Translations under genes and position numbers: made by a program
DNA from: Shewanella avicenniae
GTDB lineage: Bacteria > Pseudomonadota > Gammaproteobacteria > Enterobacterales > Shewanellaceae
NCBI RefSeq assembly: GCF_017354945.1
Contig: NZ_CP071503.1
Coordinates: 2,356,001-2,420,000, forward strand
Length of the DNA: 64,000 nt
Reading direction: 5' to 3'
Notes under the pieces: model-generated
Database searches by the model: none
Told to the model about the DNA's origin: nothing
The model's input: only the letters and a program-made list of their open reading frames with translations
Shown here: positions 32,929 to 41,307 of the stretch, piece by piece
How positions within the stretch are numbered: the first letter of the stretch is position 1
Layout of the letters: the number at the start of each line of letters is the position of its first letter

Positions 32929-34158
32929 CTATGCTGCGCGAGATGATGCTGCCGCCGAGGGTTGTTCTAGCGGCAGGCGTAGCAATGAGCCAAGTGTCAG
33001 TACTATAGTCAGCAGCATGATCAGCGCGGTGAGCCACATATTGGCGCTGATGCCGAATAAATCGATAGCGCCGCCGCTTAGTGAGGCGCCAATAATGGCT
33101 GCAATTTGCAGTGCCGCTGAATACAGTCCACCCGCACTGTCTGCTGCATCTGGCAAGGCGCGGGTGATCCAGGTCGACCAAATGATTGGCAGCACAGCAC
33201 CAAAGAAGCCCCACGCGGCAATCAGTACGAACGCTAATAGATGCAGCTTAGGCCCCATCAACATGGCCAAAGCAACAATTACCATCGCGAGCGGCATACC
33301 AAGCAAAATCTGCTTTAAAAAACGTTGAACCAGCACACCGGCAAAGGTCACGCCCATAAAACTGGCAACACCGAAACACACCCACGACAAGGAGATCTGC
33401 TCGATATTAAAGCTCAGGTACTGCTCCATATAGGGACGCATGTAGATATACAGCATTTGGTTGCCGGTAAAACTCAACAGCATGGCGAAAAACGCAATCG
33501 CAACCCCATGACGTTTCAGAAGTTTGAGCATTCCGCCGCTATGTTTCTGCTCGTTGGAGTGAACACTCGGGACGGCAAACCACTGCAGCAGCAACACCAA
33601 TAACGACATCAGCGCAACCGCGACAAACACCGCACGCCAACCGTAAATATCACCTAAGTAACTCCCCAACGGTGCTGCAACAACCAAAGCTAACGACACC
33701 CCAGAGAAAATAATCGAGAACGCCGAGGCGACCTTCTCTGCTGGCACAAGTTGCATGGTAAGCGGTGTCAAAATTGCCCAAAAGCCACCAATCGCCACTC
33801 CAAGCAGCACCCTCGCACTTAGCAGCAACCAGATATTGCTGGCAACTGAGGTGAGTATTGATGACACCACTAACAGGGAAGTAAATGACAAAATAAGATG
33901 GCGCCGGTCTTGCGACTTAAACAATGACGGCAATATTAAGCCACTGAGCATCGCCAAGGTTGCGGTGGTGGAGATCATCTGCCCTGCCATACCGGTAGAA
34001 ATAGCTAACTCTTGCGCCATATCGGTCAATAAACTCACCGGCAACAACTCAGCGGAGATCAGCGCTGCGACACCTAGCATCAGTGAAATAATGGCAGTCC
34101 AGGTTGCACGCGTGCTGCGCGTTTGGGGCTGCTGTGCAGAATGAATGGAATCATGCAT
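32929..34158 (-). CDS. MFS transporter, drug/sugar efflux (AraJ/SotB-like)
   Basis: A 409-residue 12-helix major facilitator. The start MHDSIHSAQQPQTR is hydrophilic, TM1 begins about residue 22 (WTAIISLMLGVAALISAELL), and the A-motif-like loop follows helix 2 as LFKSQDRRHLI. ARVLLGVAIGGFWAIL resembles motif C/antiporter signatures of the DHA1 group, with PLGSYLGDIYGWRAVF next. It is followed by the flavodoxin-fold gene. No regulator is adjacent; 467 bp without a gene lie upstream. Confidence 0.9.
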   Translation of the reverse strand: MHDSIHSAQQPQTRSTRATWTAIISLMLGVAALISAELLPVSLLTDMAQELAISTGMAGQMISTTATLAMLSGLILPSLFKSQDRRHLILSFTSLLVVSSILTSVASNIWLLLSARVLLGVAIGGFWAILTPLTMQLVPAEKVASAFSIIFSGVSLALVVAAPLGSYLGDIYGWRAVFVAVALMSLLVLLLQWFAVPSVHSNEQKHSGGMLKLLKRHGVAIAFFAMLLSFTGNQMLYIYMRPYMEQYLSFNIEQISLSWVCFGVASFMGVTFAGVLVQRFLKQILLGMPLAMVIVALAMLMGPKLHLLAFVLIAAWGFFGAVLPIIWSTWITRALPDAADSAGGLYSAALQIAAIIGASLSGGAIDLFGISANMWLTALIMLLTIVLTLGSLLRLPLEQPSAAASSRAA

Positions 34159-34625
34159 AAACTTATTACTACTCCGTTTATTTTGATTCGCGACGAAGGA
34201 AGGAATAACACTGGCCGCAAATTTAATTGTTGAATAGTGTAACCTTGTTCACAAAATTGCCTTTGCCTAAGCCTCCGGCTTATTTGCCTAATTTTACAAT
34301 TTCCCAGTTCAGGTTCTGATGAGTCAACGAGCTAAAGCGAATTCTCTATGCGGCGTTATGCTGCAATACTTCGCAGGACTTCAAAGGATATGGCAGGATT
34401 TAGCGATCCTGAGAGTTTAGCTGTGCGTGTTATCAGACAATTGAGCAGCAATTCGGATTGCCCAATTTCTCAAATGAGTTGACCAATAGATGAGGCTAAC
34501 ACTCGCAGTTTTCACCGCGGTAAAAATCTAAAATCTTAGGATTGGCTACAAAAATGAATGAAAAAGAGCTGCCCACATGACAGCTCAGGATTCAAGCAAC
34601 TGTAAGACGCGATTTAGTCTGCGCT
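34159..34625. other. Gene-free stretch upstream of the MFS gene
   Basis: About 470 bp between the MFS start and the end of the DUF1624 gene, both on the minus strand. The right part holds the terminator of the receptor operon (34561-34587). The rest should contain the MFS promoter; I see no ORF, tRNA or clear operator, only moderately structured sequence such as GCAGGATTTAGCGATCCTG (34392-34410), a short GGAT/ATCC hairpin. Confidence 0.4.
34561..34587 (-). terminator. Intrinsic terminator of the receptor / DUF1624 operon
   Basis: On the minus strand: stem GAGCTG / CAGCTC, loop of 9 nt, then five T. It is about 40 bp past the DUF1624 stop codon. Confidence 0.85.
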
Positions 34626-35795
34626 TTACAGGTATTTCACCCACGCAAGTTGGCTGCGGCGCTTAAAGGCTGCGAAGCTTTTGGTGGGCCAATACAACAG
34701 CACGATCAACCCCAGCGTAATTAGCCAAATCTGACGGACATCATCAACACCAAACAGTGCGCCGTGGTTTGTTCCCCAGATCATGAGCGCGATTTGATAC
34801 AAGGCCAGCAATAGATAAAGATGCAGCAGATAAAAGAACATTGGCGCGCCACCAAAATGTGCCAATACCGCCCCTGCCCGTTGTGCCCACGGCTGACGTA
34901 AACGCTCCATTGCCCATAAGCCAATAAACATCAGTCCCAAGGTAAACAGTAAAAACGCCAATGATGGTGGGTACTTAGTCAAATTGAGCAGCGACATCAG
35001 GCTAATTAAACTGTTATCGCCCACTGACCACGGCAAGGTCTCACCATAAACATTGCCGCCTCTGAGTAACGCAAACAGTGCTAAACAGCCTGTGGCGAGC
35101 CCGACGAGCCAGCGCTGTCGTAACTTAGCCGCCGTCAATTTGTGATACAGCGGCCCCGCCAAATAGCCAAACACAATCACCCCAATCCAAGGAAGCAGTG
35201 GATAACTCACTTTGACATTGATGACACTGTCGCTGATCAGGTAGCCACGGTCGTGCAGTATGGTCCAAAGGCTGTAGCCCCACTCATCGACATTGAAATG
35301 GATGGGGGTTAACGTGTTATGGCCAAACACCAGCAAACTCGCCAGCACCAGCAGCATCCAACGTGGTAGCTGATGTAATGCCGCCAAGGCCAGCATGCTA
35401 AGGCCAATCGCCCACATCACTTGCAGATAAATGGTTGCGAAGCTGCCCATCCAACTAAAGGTGATCAAACTGACTTCCAACCCGATTAAAAACAGCCCGC
35501 GTTTTGCTAAAAAACCTGTTAATGGGCGGTTTCCAGTTGAACCACTGTGCTGATATAACCACGCGGATAACCCAGTCAAAAACACAAAGGTCGGTGCGCA
35601 CAGATGCGCCGCCAAGCGGCTGAAATACAACGCTGGCGGCGTTGCATTGATGTCCATCGGGTCACTCACCTGCAGATGCAGGAAAAAACGCTCGCGCACG
35701 TGATCGAGCAGCATGATCAACATCACCAAGCCGCGCATAATGTCGATGCTGTTAATCCGCTGATGAATAACCGCTTGATTGGTATTAGAAACCAT
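34626..35795 (-). CDS. DUF1624 / heparan-alpha-glucosaminide acetyltransferase-like membrane protein
   Basis: A 389-residue membrane protein with about ten helices. It begins with the DUF1624 signature INSIDIMRGLVM and LDHVRERFF on the first helix, with the conserved Asp-Arg and His thought to take part in transmembrane acetyl transfer in the HGSNAT/YeiB superfamily. FFYLLHLYLL near residue 325 is another family block. It overlaps the end of the upstream TonB-dependent receptor gene by 11 bp, so the two are translationally linked. What it acylates is unknown; a link to handling of the receptor's ligand is inference. Confidence 0.87.
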   Translation of the reverse strand: MVSNTNQAVIHQRINSIDIMRGLVMLIMLLDHVRERFFLHLQVSDPMDINATPPALYFSRLAAHLCAPTFVFLTGLSAWLYQHSGSTGNRPLTGFLAKRGLFLIGLEVSLITFSWMGSFATIYLQVMWAIGLSMLALAALHQLPRWMLLVLASLLVFGHNTLTPIHFNVDEWGYSLWTILHDRGYLISDSVINVKVSYPLLPWIGVIVFGYLAGPLYHKLTAAKLRQRWLVGLATGCLALFALLRGGNVYGETLPWSVGDNSLISLMSLLNLTKYPPSLAFLLFTLGLMFIGLWAMERLRQPWAQRAGAVLAHFGGAPMFFYLLHLYLLLALYQIALMIWGTNHGALFGVDDVRQIWLITLGLIVLLYWPTKSFAAFKRRSQLAWVKYL

Positions 35796-37923
35796 AACTT
35801 ACACTCAGTTTAAAATTGCGGGGCGCGCCCGGGTATGCCCATAACGCGTTGTAGCTGCTGTCGATATAGGTTTTGTCGAACAAATTGTTGGCATTCAACG
35901 CCAACGTTAGTTGCTCGTTGAGTTGCCAGCGCAGGAACGCGCCGTACACTTGATATGCCGGTAAACGGAAGCTCAAATCGGCCGCATCTCCTAACCTATC
36001 GTCAACCAAGCGATAGCTAAAGCCAGCCCGAAGATAGATGTCATCGAGATAAAAATCACGACTCAACAACAGCGCCAAGGTGTGACGGGGCACGTTAACT
36101 AACGGGCTACCTTTCGGGATCGGAACACCCCAATCGGCGTTCACGCTGTCGCTATCGGTTTCGGTATTTAGCAAACTGTAAGACAACTGCAGATCGAACC
36201 AAGGCGCTTGGTAGCTGGCGTCTAACTCTAGTCCACGGCTGCGGGCACTGCCCAATGGCGCTGAAAAGCCAACGTTGACCGGATCTGACACCAAAATATT
36301 GCTCTTATGTGCATCAAACAACGCCAAGGTAGCTTGTAATGAGTCGGTCTGCCATTTGGCCCCCACCTCAAATGAGCGACTTTCTTCTGAACCAAACGGC
36401 TGCCCTTGAGCGTCAGTGCCACTCAGCGGCAAAAAGCCTTCCGAATAACTGCCGTAAAAACTTAACTCATCATCCAACTGATAGACCAAGCCTAAGCGCG
36501 GGCTAAGGCGCTTATCGTGACGGGTTGAATCTGATTGGCTAGCAATCTCAAAGATCTCTTGATTGGTCACATCAAAGCGCAACCCTAACAACGCCTGCCA
36601 GTGTTCGCTGATATCGATTTGATCTTGCAAATAAACGCCCACTGCGCGTTGATGCTCGCGGTTGTCATACAGCAGGCTCACATCAGGTAACGCTTGGCTG
36701 CCGTAATCAGGCGCGAATATGTCGATGTCATAACTACCCTTGCCACCGCGATAACGGTACAGCCCAGTTTGTAGTTCATAACGATAACCATCAGCGCCCA
36801 ACAGCAAATGATGGGTTAAGCCGCTAGTCTCAAGTTGGCCGTTAAGCTCGACACGCACGGAGCTATCTTCCGAAGCATAGTCACGATAACGGCGCTGACG
36901 CGTCAGCGTATGACCGTCATCATAGAGTGACTGTCGCGATGCCGATAATTCGGTATCGGATGAGTAACCGCGCAGGGTTGAGTGACGATGATTAAAGCCG
37001 CCCGTCAGTTGCCAATCATCATTGATAAAATGCTCAAAGGTAATCTGATGACCGGCGGCATAAATATCCGTGGCGCCATCACCGGGCTCACCTAAATAGC
37101 GCGAGCTAGGCACAGTATTCAGATCATCATTCAGCACCACAATGCCGCGATCAAACAACTGCTGCCGTTTAATCCATTCAAATTCATACAGCAGCGAGGT
37201 GTCGTCAGTCAGTTGCCAGCGCAATGATGGCGTCACGGTGACTGAACGTTTACCGACAAAATCTCGATAGCTATCACTGTCACTAAAGCTGCCGATAAAT
37301 CGCGCCGCGATATCGTCGGTAATGCCGCCCGTGATGTCCCCTTCTAACCTTTGCAGAGCGAAACTGCCCCACTCGGTTTTCAAGTAGCCTTGGGTCAGGT
37401 TTTGTGGCTTTTTAGTAATGATATTGACCGCACCGCCAGGCTCTGAACGGCCATAAAGTGCGGAGCCGGGGCCTTTTAGCACTTCAATGTAATCAATTGA
37501 GGCTGGATCGCGTGGACCACTATAGCCACGCCCGCCACTAAAACCATTGATTAAGTAACCCGCAGGCATGTTCTCGTTGCCGGGAAAGCCCCTTAACGAA
37601 AAGCTATCCCACATGCCGCCACTGTTATTTTGTCGTGCAGCTGAGGCACTAAAATCCATTGCATCCTGCAACGAGCCAGCGCCAATATCCTGCAACAGTT
37701 GATGATCTAACGTGGTGATCGCTTGTGGTAAGGCCGATGCAGGCACGTCGCCGCGATAAGCCTGACGATACTGAATGGTGATCCGCTCAACTTCGTCATG
37801 ACTCCTAGTGACGGGAGTTGGCGTAGTGGCCGTATTGACTGATGTTGGGTTGGCGTGAACCGCACTGGCAGTGAATTGCGCGCAGCCAAGTAGCAGCGCG
37901 GTTGAAAAATAACCGTACTTCAT
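35785..37923 (-). CDS. TonB-dependent siderophore-type receptor
   Basis: A 712-residue outer-membrane receptor. The signal peptide ends near VHA/NP (about residue 24). A TonB-box-like stretch EVERITIQYRQ comes before the plug, which has FSLRGFPGNENMPAGY and KGPGSALYGRSEPGG (the siderophore-receptor subfamily form). The 22-strand barrel ends with LSVSYGF. It follows a small His/Cys-rich protein by 56 bp and overlaps the DUF1624 gene. A Fur half-site (TAATGATAA, 37936-37944) lies directly upstream, too close to the start to be a usual operator. The ligand is likely a metal chelate or other bulky compound. Confidence 0.93.
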   Translation of the reverse strand: MKYGYFSTALLLGCAQFTASAVHANPTSVNTATTPTPVTRSHDEVERITIQYRQAYRGDVPASALPQAITTLDHQLLQDIGAGSLQDAMDFSASAARQNNSGGMWDSFSLRGFPGNENMPAGYLINGFSGGRGYSGPRDPASIDYIEVLKGPGSALYGRSEPGGAVNIITKKPQNLTQGYLKTEWGSFALQRLEGDITGGITDDIAARFIGSFSDSDSYRDFVGKRSVTVTPSLRWQLTDDTSLLYEFEWIKRQQLFDRGIVVLNDDLNTVPSSRYLGEPGDGATDIYAAGHQITFEHFINDDWQLTGGFNHRHSTLRGYSSDTELSASRQSLYDDGHTLTRQRRYRDYASEDSSVRVELNGQLETSGLTHHLLLGADGYRYELQTGLYRYRGGKGSYDIDIFAPDYGSQALPDVSLLYDNREHQRAVGVYLQDQIDISEHWQALLGLRFDVTNQEIFEIASQSDSTRHDKRLSPRLGLVYQLDDELSFYGSYSEGFLPLSGTDAQGQPFGSEESRSFEVGAKWQTDSLQATLALFDAHKSNILVSDPVNVGFSAPLGSARSRGLELDASYQAPWFDLQLSYSLLNTETDSDSVNADWGVPIPKGSPLVNVPRHTLALLLSRDFYLDDIYLRAGFSYRLVDDRLGDAADLSFRLPAYQVYGAFLRWQLNEQLTLALNANNLFDKTYIDSSYNALWAYPGAPRNFKLSVSYGF

Positions 37924-37979
37924 CGAAACTTTTCCTAATGATAAGCCAATAATAAAAAATTATTTAAAACAGAGGATTA

Positions 37980-38273
37980 TCAAGAGGCTGGTGGAGCACG
38001 AGCTTGCTGTTGACGCTGCACAACCACCCAAGGTGCCAGCAGCAATTCGATGGAAAGGGTTATAACACGCTGCGCCACAAAGTGCAGGGTTATCGCAGCA
38101 GTTGGCGCCGCGCCGCTGAGATGACCAGCATGACAAAGTAAACAGCTGCCATGGTGGTGGCTAACGATTCCCTCTTCTATGGAATGGGCAGCAACAGCCG
38201 TCTGGAATAGGGTCAGCCACAGGCCTAGCACTATCCAGAGCCAACGATGGCGACTGTTTGTTAAATGCTGCAT
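37980..38273 (-). CDS. Small exported His/Cys-rich protein upstream of the receptor
   Basis: A 97-residue protein with one N-terminal hydrophobic segment (WLWIVLGLWLTLFQTAVAAHS), probably a signal peptide cut near AVA/AHS, then HSIEEGIVSHHHGSCLLCHA with a H-H-H-x-x-C-x-x-C-H cluster, and a second hydrophobic stretch (ALHFVAQRV... region, about 63-85). It resembles, without certainty, the DUF2946-type small metal-related proteins often found before TonB receptors. ATG 38273 is chosen; a TTG at 38285 adds four residues. It is first in the operon. Metal binding is inference from the motif. Confidence 0.65.
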   Translation of the reverse strand: MQHLTNSRHRWLWIVLGLWLTLFQTAVAAHSIEEGIVSHHHGSCLLCHAGHLSGAAPTAAITLHFVAQRVITLSIELLLAPWVVVQRQQQARAPPAS

Positions 38274-38372
38274 AGCGAGAATCAAATCATTAGTTCAATA
38301 ACGCCATGCACCCTACTTTGCTAACCCGCATTAGTCCAGTGAAAGTTAAATGAAAACCGTTCGTAATTAAGG

Positions 38373-38392
38373 TTTGGCAATTATTTGCTAAA
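38373..38392. promoter_or_regulatory. 20-bp near-perfect palindrome, candidate operator
   Basis: TTTGGCAATTATTTGCTAAA: 8-bp arms TTTGGCAA / TTGCTAAA with one mismatch, 4-bp centre. It sits between the receptor operon (100 bp away, minus strand) and hsp20 (plus strand), before the sigma-32 promoter of the latter. The factor is unknown. Confidence 0.5.
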
Positions 38393-38409
38393 TTTTTATC
38401 CATCTTTAG

Positions 38410-38439
38410 CTTGAAATGGGCCAATCCTGCCCCACGTTA
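38410..38439 (+). promoter_or_regulatory. Sigma-32 heat-shock promoter of hsp20
   Basis: -35 CTTGAAA (38410-38416), 13-bp spacer, -10 CCCCACGTTA (38430-38439). This fits the RpoH consensus CTTGAA-N13-17-CCCCATnT with one change in the -10. Confidence 0.85.
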
Positions 38440-38506
38440 ATCTGTAGGCAAGCAAGTTTGCCTGATGTTGAATGAAGTATGGATAACGACATTTGAGGAG
38501 GTCATT

Positions 38507-38932
38507 ATGAAATTACGTCCTTGGAATCCTGCCGATGAATTCGACAGCCTTTTCAACCGCTTTGGTTCATTGATGGATTGGTCTAGCCCAATCTTTTCTG
38601 GGCAACGGAGTTGGTTACCAGCAACGGATATCAGTGAAGACAAAGACAATTATCTGCTAAAGGTCGAATTGCCTGAGATCAGTAAAGACGATATTACTCT
38701 GAATGTAGATAATGGTTATCTGGTGCTGACCGGTGAACGTAAACACGAACATACCGATGACAAACAGCATCTGTCTGAACGGTTTTACGGTACCTTTGTA
38801 CGCCGTTTTGCATTGCCAGATAATGTAAAAGAAGACGCCATTGACGCCAAATTTGACAACGGCATGCTGTATTTGAGGCTGCCGAAAACTGCAGCGATTA
38901 AAGACAACCGCCAAAAAATAGAAATTCATTAA
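38507..38932 (+). CDS. Hsp20 (IbpA/HspA-type) small heat-shock protein
   Basis: A 141-residue small heat-shock chaperone that binds unfolded proteins. The alpha-crystallin domain covers about residues 35-141: WLPATDISEDKDNYLLKVEL, then NVDNGYLVLTGERKHE, and the family GMLYLRLPK motif in DNGMLYLRLPK. The C-terminal IxI-like anchor is QKIEIH. The N-terminus KLRPWNPADEFDSLFNRF is the HspA class rather than IbpA. GAGGAGGT is at 38495-38502. It has a sigma-32 promoter and its own terminator. Confidence 0.95.
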   Translation: MKLRPWNPADEFDSLFNRFGSLMDWSSPIFSGQRSWLPATDISEDKDNYLLKVELPEISKDDITLNVDNGYLVLTGERKHEHTDDKQHLSERFYGTFVRRFALPDNVKEDAIDAKFDNGMLYLRLPKTAAIKDNRQKIEIH

Positions 38933-38962
38933 TGCGGTCAGTCACCGAGTTCCAACCATTAC

Positions 38963-38989
38963 GCCACCTGGAAACAGGTGGCTTTTTTT
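38963..38989 (+). terminator. Intrinsic terminator of hsp20
   Basis: Stem GCCACCTG / CAGGTGGC closed by a GAAA tetraloop, then seven T. Confidence 0.93.
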
Positions 38990-39272
38990 ATCGCTAGAAT
39001 ACAAATTGATTATCAATAACTTGCAGCAGAAATTTAACAAGCTAACAACCTAACTGAATGTTTGCGGAAATTTTAAAAAGTTATTTCGATCACATCTTTT
39101 CTAAACGCCAAAATATGATAGATTTCTCTGCATATTTCGCGGCTGCCTTGTCTCACCTTGAGCATTGATAGTCAGCAACCAGTCGCTAATTGCTGTCCAT
39201 GACCACGTTTGAGCTGAGTGTAATGACTACACTGTAGCTGTACACCTCAAACCCAAATTTCAGAGCACACCT
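38990..39272 (+). other. Upstream region of the glucan gene
   Basis: About 280 bp, AT-rich. It contains the perfect 13-bp palindrome ATTGATTATCAAT (39005-39017), loosely Fur-like, far from the start. No ORF is supported, and no clear promoter was chosen. Confidence 0.35.
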
Positions 39273-40922
39273 ATGCCAATACATATATTGAAGTCTCACA
39301 GTGAAATGACTGTTACACCTCAATCAGTTTTAAGAATGTCACTGATAACCTTAGCCACTGCGGGCATGTTATTGGCGAGCCAAATCGCGCAGGCGGCGGG
39401 AATTCAAGTTGCGCCACCAGAAGGTGAAAAGTTTAGCTACGCTTGGCTTAAAGGTTTTGCCAGCAACATGGCGCAAACACCCTATCAAGATCATAAAGGT
39501 GAACTGCCAGACAGCTTAAAAAATCTCGATTGGGATGAGTATCAACAGATCCACTTTCGCAAAGATAAAGCGCTATGGAAGGATGAAGATGGTGATTTTC
39601 GTGCAGAGCTGTTTCATTTAGGTCTGTATTTTGACACGCCAATCCAAATGTATGAGTTACATGATGGCGAAGTAACACCGATCAACTACAACCCGAAAAT
39701 GTTTGATTACGGTAAATCGAAGTTAAAAAACAAAAAATTACCGCAAGATCTTGGCTTTGCCGGTTTTAGAATGCAGTTCCATACCGATTGGGAACGCGAC
39801 GTGATTGCGTTCCTTGGCGCCAGCTATTTCCGCGCGGTTGGTAAAGAGATGCAATATGGGCTTTCTGCGCGTGGTCTGGCGATCGATACCGCAATGCCAA
39901 AACCAGAAGAGTTTCCTGTGTTTACCGATTTCTGGATGGAAGCCCCGAAAAAAGGTGCCAATACCACCACCATTTATGCCTTGATGGATTCGCCAAGTGT
40001 GACCGGAGCCTACCGCTTTGATATCACTCCGGGTGAACGTTTAAAAATGCATGTTGATGCAGCCATCTACCCTCGTCAAAAAATCGAGCGTTTGGGTGTC
40101 GCACCACTGACCAGTATGTACATGGTCGGTGAAAACGATCGCCGTACCAGCTACGACTGGCGATCAGAAATCCATGATTCTGATGGTTTAGCCATGCACA
40201 CTGGCAACGGTGAGTGGATTTGGCGTCCGCTGGGTAACCCAGAAAACTTACGTTTTAACGCTTACAGCGACGAAAATCCGCAAGGTTTCGGTTTGATGCA
40301 GCGTGATCGTAACTTTGACCACTACCAAGACGACGGCGTGTTCTATGAAAAACGTCCGCATCTGTGGATTGAACCAACTAGCAATTGGGGTAAAGGTTCT
40401 GTGCAATTGGTGGAGATCCCAACCCTTGATGAAACCTTCGACAACATTGTTGCATTCTGGAACCCTGCACAAGCGATAGAACCAGGCCAAGAGCTGCTGT
40501 TTAGTTACAACATGTATTGGGGCGGCACAGTACCATTCGACAGCGAACGCGCTGAAGTGGTAAACACCTTCACCGGCTTGGGTGGCGTGATTGGTAAAAA
40601 ACGCCCTTACTATAGCAAACGCTTTGTGGTCGATTTTAAAGGTGGCTTATTAGACAGTTTGGGCAAAGATGTGGAAGTAAAACCGGTGATTACCACTTCG
40701 GCAGGACGTGTAGAAATTACCTCTGCACGACCACTGGCGTCAATTAACGGTTATCGCGCTATGTTTGACTTGGTACCGGCTGACGACAGCTCAACCGATC
40801 CAATCAACCTGCGCCTGTACCTTGAAGCCAACGGTCAGCCATTGACTGAAACATGGATCTACCAATGGAATCCGCCAAAAGCGGAAGACCGCGAACTGCA
40901 TAATGCTGGCCATCTAAAGTAA
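39273..40922 (+). CDS. Periplasmic glucan biosynthesis protein, OpgG/OpgD (MdoG) family
   Basis: A 549-residue exported protein needed in other bacteria for osmoregulated periplasmic glucans (OPG). The MdoG domain fills most of the mature protein: FRAELFHLGLYFDTPIQMYE, GFAGFRMQFHTDWERDVIAF, SYFRAVGKEMQYGLSARGLA and MQRDRNFDHYQDDG are diagnostic. The export signal (SLITLATAGMLLASQIAQA/A) is of Sec type without a twin-arginine motif, more like OpgG than E. coli OpgD, while length is nearer OpgD (551). ATG 39306 is an alternative start. The glucosyltransferase gene opgH, usually next to opgG, is absent here. Confidence 0.92.
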   Translation: MPIHILKSHSEMTVTPQSVLRMSLITLATAGMLLASQIAQAAGIQVAPPEGEKFSYAWLKGFASNMAQTPYQDHKGELPDSLKNLDWDEYQQIHFRKDKALWKDEDGDFRAELFHLGLYFDTPIQMYELHDGEVTPINYNPKMFDYGKSKLKNKKLPQDLGFAGFRMQFHTDWERDVIAFLGASYFRAVGKEMQYGLSARGLAIDTAMPKPEEFPVFTDFWMEAPKKGANTTTIYALMDSPSVTGAYRFDITPGERLKMHVDAAIYPRQKIERLGVAPLTSMYMVGENDRRTSYDWRSEIHDSDGLAMHTGNGEWIWRPLGNPENLRFNAYSDENPQGFGLMQRDRNFDHYQDDGVFYEKRPHLWIEPTSNWGKGSVQLVEIPTLDETFDNIVAFWNPAQAIEPGQELLFSYNMYWGGTVPFDSERAEVVNTFTGLGGVIGKKRPYYSKRFVVDFKGGLLDSLGKDVEVKPVITTSAGRVEITSARPLASINGYRAMFDLVPADDSSTDPINLRLYLEANGQPLTETWIYQWNPPKAEDRELHNAGHLK

Positions 40923-40940
40923 GCTAATAACCAATACGAT

Positions 40941-40975
40941 AACGCCGCTAATGTTAGCGGCGTTATTATTTTTGA
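40941..40975 (+). terminator. Intrinsic terminator of the glucan gene
   Basis: 10-bp stem AACGCCGCTA / TAGCGGCGTT, loop ATGT, tail ATTATTTTT. Confidence 0.9.
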
Positions 40976-41054
40976 GCTGGTATAGCTAGTACTTTGGCAA
41001 TCTCAGCTCATCCCCAACGCAACATCGCCATGGGCGCTTTTCTTTCCCCTTTGC

Positions 41055-41088
41055 GCAATCAGCAATCAGCAATCAGCAATCAGCAATC
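41055..41088. repeat. 7-bp tandem repeat (GCAATCA)n, about 4.9 copies
   Basis: Four perfect GCAATCA units and a fifth cut after six bases, in the gap between the glucan gene and the TonB receptor gene. Immediately downstream is TGTGA-N5-TCACA (41092-41106). Confidence 0.95.
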
Positions 41089-41225
41089 CATTGTGAATTT
41101 CTCACATATCATTCACCTTGCGGCAACATATGATTTTCATTTAATCACTTTCACCAACAACTTTGGCTAACTATATAAGAACATAATGAATAAAACATGT
41201 GAAGTATGCGCTAGATCAATAAATA

Positions 41226-41244
41226 GTTAATGATAATCGTTACC
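41226..41244 (+). promoter_or_regulatory. Fur box of the TonB-dependent receptor gene
   Basis: GTTAATGATAATCGTTACC matches the 19-bp Fur consensus at 16 positions by my count. It ends 63 bp before the receptor start codon, well placed to repress it under iron sufficiency. Confidence 0.85.
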
Positions 41245-41307
41245 ATTTCTGTTAACTTTCGCCATCGACGATATCTCCTCTTCTTTTCTTAAGTGGTAAC
41301 GATAGCA

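Noticed and set aside
27001-38300. Genomic island or prophage
   Set aside because: Despite accessory genes there is no integrase, transposase, tRNA border or phage gene, and base composition does not change visibly.
39002-39020. Fur-like palindrome around ATTGATTATCAAT
   Set aside because: About 13 of 19 matches in AT-rich DNA and 250 bp from the gene; too weak to call as a Fur box.
41055-41088. Possible CRISPR-like or phage array
   Set aside because: The unit is 7 bp without spacers, so it is a simple tandem repeat.
41092-41106. CRP-like TGTGA-N5-TCACA
   Set aside because: The spacer is 5 instead of 6 bp, which breaks the CRP dimer geometry.
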